DNA from: Atrichornis clamosus
Taxonomy: Eukaryota; Chordata; Aves; Passeriformes; Menuridae
Reading direction: 5' to 3'
DNA: 64,000 nucleotides
NCBI GenBank assembly: GCA_013400975.1
Contig: WBMZ01000367.1
Span: forward strand, 124,001-188,000
Shown here: piece after piece, positions 12,613-21,371 of the stretch
Numbering within the stretch: the first letter of the stretch is position 1
Layout: the number at the start of each line of letters is the position of its first letter
Position numbers and translations under genes: made by a program
The notes under the pieces: model-generated
Databases searched by the model: none
What the model was told of the DNA's origin: nothing
What the model saw: the letters and a program-made list of their open reading frames with translations, nothing else

Positions 12613-15600
12613 CTCCATTTCAAACAAATCAGTTCTGGGGATTTGAAGTAACAATAATTATAATCAATAGTAATAATAATAATAAAGAAGCACAATAAAG
12701 AGGTAAAACTGATATAAAATTGCCATCTTCCAAGTATCAAGAATTGAATTAACCAACAGACTAGCATAGCATTTTACCACAGGAAGTAGGAAGTTTGGTG
12801 TCTTTTATCTTCGAGAGAGGAGGGAGAGAAGAATAAGGCGATTAACCCTTTGGCTCTAGACCTAAGAAAAAGCTTGCTTACACTTTCATACACATAGTTT
12901 CCTATCTATGATCACACCTATAAAATTTTCATTTCTGGGTTCTGGGTTGTTATGGCCAAATGAGAACAGAATTATAAGAGAAGTCAAATATAAATCTTCT
13001 CTGTTGTCTAAGACTAGACTCTCTCAAACCTTATAGATGTGTTCTAAGAGTAATAGTGCTCTACAAACAAAACACTGGTAGTGCTGGTGTAAAATAGCAG
13101 TTAACTGGCTGCCTAGTGGCATAAGATGAATAGAATAGAATAGAACAATAGAAGAATTTGAAAATATCCCAAATGTGAAAAAAATCAGTAATTCAGCCTC
13201 TGGGATTTAGTTATTAAAATTCACCAAAAATGATTACGTTGATTCACTAATAATTCCTGCAGTTGCAATGAATTTGAATTCTTTCTTGGTGACTAAACTT
13301 TTGAATTTTTCTTTTTTTTAATATCTGGACAATAGTCATACAAAACACATGCATTTTTAAAAACTGCATATTTAGCGGCATTTGAGTGACAGAAATTTAA
13401 GACAAGACATGTAGAATCCCATGAAGCTTCATGGTATAAAAGTAGTTGTCTGTAACTTGTGTTGTGAATCTTCACACTGTGTCAGGAACAAAAACTTCTG
13501 CCTTTCTGTCCAAAAAAGAATCATATGGAGCCCTCTCTGTTTATACCAGCACAGTTATGAGATGTGTCATTTGGAAGTTAATTATCTGTTAAAGCCTGAA
13601 ACTGTTAAATATTTCCCAGGCACAAGATAAAAACCATGGGTTTTTATGGATTTGTCATAGTCTTCAGCAGAGCAAAGCATTTACAGGGAGTGTGGATATT
13701 TAGGACAGCATACATAAAAACAAAGCCAGGGGAATCAAAGCTAGTTTACTTTTAAACTCAGCTCAGTTTACTTTTAACTTTTGTCTTCAGAAGAACTATT
13801 TGAGCAAGGACTGCAAAACTAATCCAACCACAGGAAATGTGATATGTGTATGTCAGGGAAGTAGGAGTAAGGTGCGGTGGGAGAAATTTGTTCTAGGAGA
13901 GAGCATTTAGGGTTATGAACTGGAGAAACAAGAAGAAAACTTCTTAATTTCGTAGGTGATTCACAGCTAACAAGCTAAAAGCGGTGTAGAAAGTCAGATT
14001 CCTGATAGCTTAATCTGTGAAGAGGTCTAAAATGATAATAACCACTCTACATTTAATGGAAATGTATATTTATTTATATTTCCATTTATACAATGGAAAT
14101 ATATAGACACAAAATATGAATTGTTTGTGTTTATATCCTGATAGACAAAACCATCAGAAGATTACTTTTTAGCTCCTGCTTTAATATACTCTTACCTTTC
14201 TGAAACCTTCATTTTTTCAGGCTAATTTTTTCCACAGTTTTTCTTTGACTTAGAGTTGAATTTGTTTTGCTTTTTGAAGATTTCAAACAAGAAGTGCTTG
14301 GGCCATTTTTAAGCTCTGAGATAGTGAAAATAAAAAGCTTTTTCCCAGGGTAAAAGAAGAATTTCTGGCATCTTGACATTTTCTGTACCCACCAAGTGGT
14401 TTTAATGGGAAAATACTATTTGCCACGGAAATGGTCCTTACTGAGGTATGAAGCTTTCAGCATTCCAGTGGAATTTTGTTTTGATTTGATTTCAAATCAC
14501 TTTGTGAGGTTTTGCCATACGTTGGCTACAGGCTTTTTTCTGCACTTTTAAAGAATAAAAGCAGAGGGAGTCTGTGCTGTTACATGCACTTGAGGCTGAT
14601 GTTGGCCTGAGCCACATGGTTACCAGACATGTGGAGTGCTGTCTATCTCTGGGCTCACAGCTCTCCTCCTTTCCAGATAGAGAAGAATTCACTTTGGGAG
14701 TGTCTTTGCTGTTTATACGACTATGCCCTTGTCTGCTGGCAGCAAACGCATCTGTGTTTGCTCTGGAACAGACAATGCCATCCAGTTTACTTCCTCCCTT
14801 GCAACAGTTTGTTTTCAGACCGGATCCTCTCCATCAAACTGAGCCATTGCCAAAAATTCCAAAAGGTGATTTTTTCCCCCCTTCATTTCTAGCTTGTTCA
14901 AGAAAATGAACCAAAGATTCAGGTGCCCCATTTCTCACTCATGACTCACCCATCGCAGCCAGCAGGAGCAGTTTCTCCTGAGGGTTCCAGCACCAGACGA
15001 AAAAGGAAGTACTATGGTGCTTGAAAACACACTGTAATAGGGAACAGCAGCCACTGCCCTTTCAGGGAAGCTGGGATACATTGGAACAGGCAAGGCCGTA
15101 TGCCTGGAGCCTCACATCTTCATTAAAGCTAGTGACATGCAGGAAAACATATTTATATATGTATAGGTATATGTTGCGCTGTTTCAACATCAAACATATA
15201 TTTGTCAAACATATGTTTGAAAGATACAACTTTTGTTGAGTCTACCCATGGAAAATTCTCTTTTGACATGCAAAAGAGTCTTCTTGTGCTAGCAATTCTT
15301 ATTGCCTAGGCCATTTCTAGTCTATACTGCTCTATTCTATTTCTGTTATAGGTCCTATGTTTTGCCTCATCAAGAACCAAGATGCCTTTTCTCAGCAGAT
15401 GAAATGACTAACATCTTTCACATTTCTTTGCTTTCTCTGTCCTATTGGTAAAGCATTTTAATGTGTTCACTACTCAGAGCACCTCAAGTTTACAGTCTGT
15501 AATTCCTTGAGGAGTCTTTCCAGTGAATAGGTGAGCACCCAGGGGAGGTGAGGGGGCTTCAGTGTAGTCACCACTGCGACTGCAGCTTTAAATCAGCTAT

Positions 15601-18600
15601 GTACAGCCACCAGCATTCATTACCTAACGCAGCATTTATTTTTCAGGTTTTGCAAGCACACTGAGATCAATGCTAGTGTGACTTTATCATTACCTAAACT
15701 CATTTCAGATATGTCTGCTTGAGCATCCATCACACCTTGCCTAAAGCAGGAAGCTCCTGCAAATGGCCTGTTGCACAGATGGGCTTTAGCAATGGTAAAA
15801 TATTTTGCCCAAGGACAGAATTTGTTGACCACAGTTTTCATCTCAGAGCTTTGAGCCACACTGGTCTGTGCTATTAATTGTCCATAGGACTAGAGCTGAG
15901 GCTAAAGTGAGCCAGTCTTGTTGGGCAGAGAAGGAGAGAGGGTGGTGGACAAAAGGCAGGCTTAACATAATGTGATTTAACTGCTGAAGGTTTCATGCTG
16001 ACTAAATCGGAAGTTGAATGTGAGGGAACCTCAGGCATTACTAACTTAGCCTAATATGGTGAACAGGATATAGTCTCATTTCTGTCTTGTGCAACTCTTC
16101 TGAAGTCAGTAGCTACTTCAGGAGCACAGGGCTCCCAGCCTTTTCTCTCATTTTGAGAGTGCATGCCTTTTAAAGATGCACCCGCAGTGACCTAAAAAAA
16201 TCTAGATGGCCTTTCACTTTATTACAAACTCTTTCACTTAACTGTTCTTAGCTTTTTCACAAGAAGATGGCACCTGCTCAGAGAGGGCTGAGCCAATACT
16301 TTTCAAGCATTCCACTACTCTAGTATTCTTGCTGTTTCCTGAACATTTTCTTGAAATGGGCACTACCGAAACCTCTTACAATGCACAGTTTTATTACTCT
16401 AATGTACAAGAATGTTATTTACACAATAAACAATATTACATGTACTTTTATTAAGTATGTTATTATGGCTTAGAGGAAGCCAATGTAGTAATTCTACAGT
16501 TTACTGATTTTCTGTATTTAATAAGAAATTGCAATCTCTGCCAAAAAATCAGCTCTTAAATCAGTGTCAATTTGTATCACATAAAAAGCAAGAACATCTA
16601 AATATGTTACGAAATAGGCAGACAATATGGATATGAAACTATGGTTTTGGTTTTATTAACGATTATCAGTCTGCTTGTTTACTATGTATGGACATCAGCT
16701 TACATAGAGACACTTTCAACAATTAGAGACGACAGGCTTTTGAAGTCAGAAAAAATGATCTTTCAGGCTTGCATGCTTTATCAGCTCAGTGTTCTCAGAT
16801 CCTGCATTTGTTGAGTAATTTCTATTTCACTCAACAAAACCTAGCTTGATTCCAAAATATGTGACACAACAAATAAAGAAGAAATCACCCATTTTAAATG
16901 TATTTCTTTATCATAAAGAGAAAAAAACCAGAACAATTCAAAGCTCAAAATTCAATGCACTGATGGGTTATGTAGGATAGAAATTAATATGATTTCTAAG
17001 TGGCTAATGCTAGAAATATGCAAGTTCCTAATTGTGTACATACAAATAGTCTGACTGAAGTTCTTGAAAATGGGCTTCAAGATCCCAGTATGTGATTGAG
17101 TGTTCTCTGGATGAAAAACTATTACATTACACTCTCAAGTTTCAACATGAGCACTTTTTCACACCAGACAGTTAACCCATACCTGCTTTTAAAAATTAGA
17201 ATCTATTATCCTTTTTGATGCTTGTAGCCAAAGCCTCCCTTTCACAGTTTCAAAGTAGTGCTCAGAGTTTCCCAGACAGCTGCGTGAGTACCTCCCGCAC
17301 ACATTCTATTCTGTTCTGTATGAGACAGACAGACAAGCACTTTTAGTCCACTATAGTTGTGAGAAAAGCCTGACCTGACAGACATGTTTGAAATACACAG
17401 TTTGCATGCAACTGAACACAAACACAGCAGCTTTGCGCACCACAAACACTGGTAGAGGTTCTCAGGTGTACTGGTCCACAGGCAAAATCCTTCACTTGCA
17501 AATAAACACGTGAGGCTGGGCTTGTCCGATGCCCACCTCTTGTCTCTCTGAATTCTCCAAGTTGCCAAACCAAAGCAATGGTGCTTCTCTCCACTTACTG
17601 TGTTGAGTCTGGGCCACTATAAAAAAAGAAATGCAAAGACGTATAGGGCAAGTGGGAGTAAGACCCATGTGGCTTTGTTGCAGGGAGATCTGGAGAGGGT
17701 GCAAGATGTTTTGCATTTCCAAGAGTACCTGTAAGTTTTCCCATAGACATTGGATAAAACACGTAAGTGGCACCTGCTGATCACAGGGGTGATCCTGCCC
17801 ACTGAGCTGCAGATTCTGGCTTCCTCTTCCATACTCTATTACAAGCTCATGAATTTTGCATTCTTTCCAGCTAGCTGCCTCAAATAACCCTGCTGAGGTC
17901 TGGCATCATCCCTGTGCATGTTTTTATGCCCAAACCAGGTACCCAAGAGAACTGCACACTAGATTTTGTATCTCTAATGATAATTTTCATCTTGCTTTAT
18001 ATGAAGACTGCAAGAAGCATTTTCTTTGTATTTTAGAAAATATTTGCTGCATCTCATATGAAACGATCCCAAGCCTACACCCTGTAGCTTGTGGAGATGT
18101 TCTCTTTGGACTGCGGTTGCTGAAATGGAACATCTGCACTTCCAAGAGCGACCAAACCCTTTGAATCAAAGGGCTGTGGTAGTTGTCAGCACAAAATGGG
18201 AGAGAGAGAAATGTTGCTGTAGCCTGTATTTTTGCTTTAACTGTACATACTTCTCAGTAGAAAACAAAAACAAAGATGCAGGCAGCTGTGGATAAGAAAA
18301 AGCAAAATGTGGAATGCCATTTCTTTTTTCGGAATAATGCAAGATAGCAAGTACTGACATCCAAGACTGAATAGCTCAAATGCTCTAACACTTGGCTACA
18401 GATTTGTTTCTTAACCATGACATCGAAAATAACTGATAGTGCTAATGATTCAGGTTTGTTACTGGCAACTGTTCAGTGACCAGAGATCAATGACTTGAAA
18501 ATCTCTATGCAATTTTTCGTGATCTTTGTGGAAATGCCATTGCCATTTATGAAACTGCAGTGGAAGTCAAAGCACTGAAACAGTACAGAGGCCTCTGACT

Positions 18601-18652
18601 GATATAATTTGAAATCAGTACTTTGCTAGTCTCAAGCTGAGCCATGATGGGT
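12613..18652. other. Intergenic DNA, no gene supported
   Basis: AT-rich sequence with no recognisable coding, RNA or transposon signature. A (GAATA)n-like patch lies at 13126-13150 and an imperfect AT-rich inverted repeat at 14055-14086. Open frames reach about 110 codons but have no recognisable content. Confidence 0.6.
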
Positions 18653-18862
18653 CAGGATAGACATGAGGAGGAATTTCTTCACAGAAAGGGTTGTTAAACA
18701 TTGGAATGGACTACCCAGGGGAGTGGTGGAGTCGCTGTTCCTGAAGTGTTCAAGAAAAGGCTGGACTTAGTACCATGGTCTAATTGACATAGTGGTGTTT
18801 GGTCAAAGGTTGGCCTGGATGATTTCAGGGGTCTTTTCCAACCTAATTGATTCTGTGATTGT
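18653..18862 (+). mobile_element. CR1 LINE 3' fragment (plus)
   Basis: Sense-orientation CR1 3' end. It contains GAGGAATTTCTTCACAGAA, then the segment meaning 'trp-asn-gly-leu-pro' in intact copies (around 18700-18735), and ends with TCTTTTCCAACCTAATTG followed by a decayed 8-mer tail near 18860. It belongs to the same subfamily as the promoter-proximal copy at 19676-20125, sharing the TCTAATTGACAT-type segment. Confidence 0.95.
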
Positions 18863-19072
18863 TTCCTTATTTGAAGAAAAGGTCCCTGCTGTGGTCTGAG
18901 GGTAAGGTTTGAATTGGAAACACCAAGACAGGCTGCACAGGTTACGTGTTTAGTGCTGGTATCTATTCTGTGTTCGGTGTGATACCTTGCACATGGCTTT
19001 TGCAAGACATAAACTGGGATGCTTTGAACTTCAGCTGTTGGGGAAGGTGGCCTCTCCTTCCCTGGGCACACA

Positions 19073-19140
19073 GGATGGCAGAATGGCTGTGGTTGGAATG
19101 GACCTCTGGAGGTCAACTTCTCCTGTCCCTCTGATTAAGC
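19073..19140 (-). mobile_element. CR1 LINE 3' end, very short (minus)
   Basis: The + strand reads GGCAGAATGGCTGTGGTTGG followed by GACCTCTGGAGGTCAACTTC, a degraded minus-orientation CR1 3' end. It stops where a second minus CR1 tail begins at 19148, so two tails lie head-to-tail. Either a tandem duplication or an insertion next to an older copy would explain this. Confidence 0.75.
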
Positions 19141-19147
19141 AGAACCT

Positions 19148-19276
19148 GATCACAGAATGGGTCGGGTTGGAAGGTACCACAGTGGGTCATCTGGTCCAAC
19201 CTCCCTGCTCAAGCAGGATCATCCCAGAGCACACAGCACAGAATTGTGTCCAGACAGTTTTTGAGTATCTCCAATG
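19148..19276 (-). mobile_element. CR1 LINE 3' fragment (minus)
   Basis: Minus-orientation CR1 of the subfamily whose + strand reads CACAGAATGGGTCGGGTTGG, then GTCATCTGGTCCAACCTCCC, then CTCAAGCAGGATCATCCC. It fades out at about 19276, where the GC-rich ROCK1 upstream region starts. Confidence 0.9.
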
Positions 19277-19513
19277 AGGAATCACCTGAGGACCACCCAC
19301 AGCCGGCTGCCCCAGGGCCTGGCTTTTGAAGATCGGCAAGGATGGAAGCCACAGCAGCTCTCGGGGCGGCCCTCGCTGGCACCTGTCCCCCCGTGCCCGT
19401 GTTGTGCAAAAGGGACGCGAGCCACCAGCTCTGAGGCACATCCGGGGAGCCGGGGCGGAAACACGGCAGCAATATCGCTCCACGGCACCGGGACCTGTCC
19501 CTCGGCTCCGCGC

Positions 19514-19606
19514 AATTCCCGCCGGAACCGGCGGGCGGGGGCGGGCACACAAAGCGAGCGGCTCCGGGAACAGGGAGCCGGGGTTGTCACACCCGCCCCG
19601 CCCGCA
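19514..19606. promoter_or_regulatory. GC-box block with E2F-like palindrome
   Basis: A perfect inverted repeat at 19518-19535 (8-bp arms CCCGCCGG and CCGGCGGG around AA) contains TTCCCGCC, an E2F-type core. It runs directly into GGCGGGGGCGGG, a pair of Sp1/KLF-type GC boxes. A second GC-box cluster (CCCGCCCCGCCCGC) lies at about 19591-19604. It sits about 700 bp upstream of the likely transcription start, on the far side of the CR1. Activity is inferred from motifs only. Confidence 0.45.
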
Positions 19607-19675
19607 CTGGAGCCGAGGCCGTGCCGAACGCGCTCTCTCCCGCCCGCTCCCGCCTCTCCCTCTCTTTCCTTCACC

Positions 19676-20125
19676 AGGGCAACGAAGCTGGTGAAGGATC
19701 TGGAGCGCATGACCCGTGAGGAGAGGCTGAGGGGCTGGGGTTGTTTAGCCTGGAGAAAAGGAGGCTCAGGGGTGAACTTGTCGCCCCCCACAGCTACCTG
19801 AAAGGAGCATGTAGCCAGGTGGGAGTCGGCCTCTTCTCCCAGGCAACAAGTGACAGGACAAGAGGACATAACCTCAAGCTGCGCCCAGGGAGATTTAGGT
19901 TGTCCATTAGGAAGAACTTCTTCACAGAAAGGGTTATTAGACATTGGAATGGATTGCCCAGAGAGGTGGTGGAGTCACGGTCCCTGGAGGTGTTTAAGGA
20001 AAGACTGGTCGTAGCACTTGGTGCCCTGGTCTAGTTGACATGGTCACAGACCGTGTTCGGTCACCAACTCGATGGTGTCAGACGTGTTTTCCAAACTAAT
20101 TGGTTCTGTGGCTGATTCTGGGATT
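19676..20125 (+). mobile_element. CR1 LINE 3' fragment abutting ROCK1 promoter (plus)
   Basis: Sense CR1 covering the C-terminal end of ORF2 and the 3' UTR. A 97-codon frame is still open at 19741-20034 and contains the CR1 ORF2 C-terminal signature: EKRRLRGEL, then [11 protein letters not shown], then [20 protein letters not shown] and a family-typical [12 protein letters not shown]. The 3' end carries TTCCAAACTAATTGG and a decayed tail to about 20125. It lies inside the CpG island and ends roughly 100 bp before the NRF1 palindrome. The open frame is a LINE remnant, not a host gene. Confidence 0.95.
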
Positions 20126-20157
20126 CCTTCCCTGGCCCGCGCCCCTTCCCACCGCCT

Positions 20158-20174
20158 CGCGCGCGCGCGCGCGC
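20158..20174. repeat. (CG)n alternating run
   Basis: Seventeen bases of uninterrupted CGCG alternation immediately upstream of the core promoter motifs. Alternating CG is the classic Z-DNA-forming sequence, and formation here is an inference. Confidence 0.9.
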
Positions 20175-20227
20175 CCGCTCCGCCTCCGTCCCGTCCCTTC
20201 CCCGCCCGCACGGGAGCCGTTTCCCCC

Positions 20228-20290
20228 GCGCATGCGCCCCGCGCCGCCGTCCCGACTGTTCAAACAGGAAGGCGGACATGTTGGTGCCTC
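20228..20290 (+). promoter_or_regulatory. ROCK1 core promoter: NRF1 palindrome and ETS-like motif
   Basis: An exact NRF1 consensus palindrome GCGCATGCGC is at 20228-20237. An ETS-like ACAGGAAGG follows at 20264-20272 and leads into GGCGGACATG. From memory, the human ROCK1 mRNA begins with a very similar string around a CATGCGC and an ACAGGAAGGCGGACAT block, so transcription probably starts in or just upstream of this stretch. No TATA box is visible, as expected for a CpG-island promoter. The exact start site cannot be fixed from sequence. Confidence 0.6.
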
Positions 20291-21278
20291 TCGCAGGTTC
20301 CCTCGCAGCCGCCGGACCTCACGCTTTCCCCTCCCCTTGAGCCGACTCCTTCCCTCCTCCTCTCTCACGCCGCAAGCTCGGGTCGGTCCTGAGGCCGTCC
20401 GGGCTGCTGTCCCGTCCTTGAGGCGGAGAAGCGGAAAGGGGGAGCTGAGCCGGCGTTGGCAGCGGCGGTAAGCAGCGAGGAGGAGGAGGAGGGAGGAAGA
20501 AAGAAAGAAAGAAAGGAGGAAGAAAGAAAGAAAGATGATGCTGCTGCCGCCGCCGCCGCCGCTCCACCGGTGAGGTGACTCGTCCGCCGCCCGTGGGGGT
20601 ACTTCGCTCTGTGCCTTCCTCGCTTCCTCGCCCCGTGGTCACGGACGGACCGACCCCACGGCTCTGAGACACGCCGCCGATAGGATTCTCCTAAGCTTTA
20701 TTTTTTCAATCCATTTTTTACCTTCTTGGTGTGCCTGCAGGCTTTTGTCTTTTTTCTTTTTCTTTTTTTTTTTTCTCCCTCTTCTGTTGTTATTTCTGGT
20801 TTACCGGAAAGAAAGCCGCACTCCGGAACCTGGCACCGACCCGCCGGCGCTGCAGTAGCAGGGCGAGGAGGAGGGACCGCTACGCTGGATCCCAGGACGG
20901 CTTCCCCGTCTGGGAAAATGGGAATGCTGAGACGGTGGGGCCCGAGCAGAGGAGGGAGGGAGAGGAAACCTGCTGCTGCAGAGCTGTGAGCATCCCGGGA
21001 AGCTGCGTGCGTGTCTGGAGGAGCGGGGGGAGAAGCAGCCTCGTCCCCCCGCCTGCCGCGAGCTCCCCTTGGATTCTGTGCCCCCTTCATGGGGACTTGC
21101 CCCAGAGACTTCTGTGATTGAAGGGATCTCGCAGGAGGCTCTTCCTCAGCCTGGTACAGGCTGTGTGGTTTCTCTTTTGTGCTCGCCTGTTCCTGTTTTT
21201 TTTTTTTTTTACTTTTTCATTATTTTTTTTTAACTTTACTTCGTTCTGGAATAAGGGAAAGTTTCTATCTCCGGAAAC
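20280..21278 (+). other. ROCK1 5' untranslated leader (approximate)
   Basis: The inferred leader is about 1 kb and upstream of the ATG. It contains a purine microsatellite (20478-20534), a GCC run (about 20541-20562), two T-rich tracts (about 20746-20777 and 21196-21230) and short upstream ORFs at 20278-20340, 20535-20573, 20918-20989 and 21089-21121. Donor-like GGTAAGC at about 20467 and CGGTGAGG at about 20569 could allow a spliced leader. No introns in the leader are proven. Confidence 0.6.
20478..20534 (+). repeat. GAG/GAAA purine microsatellite in ROCK1 leader
   Basis: An all-purine run of GAG units followed by two blocks of (GAAA)n separated by GGAGG. Such tracts are length-polymorphic and can form triplex DNA. 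This one lies in the predicted transcribed leader just before the GCC run and a short upstream ORF. Confidence 0.9.
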
Positions 21279-21371
21279 ATGTCGACGGGAGAAAGTTTTG
21301 AGTCTCGGTTTGAAAAAATCGACGTGACTTTGAAGGACCCCAAATCCGAAGTGAACGTGGACTGTTTGCTG
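21279..21371 (+). CDS. ROCK1 coding exon 1 (residues 1-31)
   Basis: Encodes the start of the N-terminal extension that helps ROCK kinases dimerise. The protein begins MSTGESFESRFEKID and ends VDCLL. The ATG is chosen because the translation aligns with the known ROCK1 N-terminus, an in-frame TAA lies just upstream at 21252-21254, and an A sits at position -3. The donor is CTG|GTGAGT at 21372, phase 0. This exon differs from the human protein as I remember it at several positions (for example Ile/Val/Thr near residues 14-17), while the kinase exons are nearly invariant, as is usual for this less constrained segment. Confidence 0.97.

Noticed and set aside
19187..19944. Long GC-rich frames of 110-220 codons on both strands across the promoter
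   Set aside because: High GC makes stop codons rare. The translations are Pro/Arg/Gly-rich without domain content, and they cross CR1 boundaries.
19741..20034. 97-codon plus frame just upstream of ROCK1
   Set aside because: Its translation is the CR1 ORF2 C-terminus, so it is a LINE remnant and not an upstream gene or a ROCK1 N-terminal extension.
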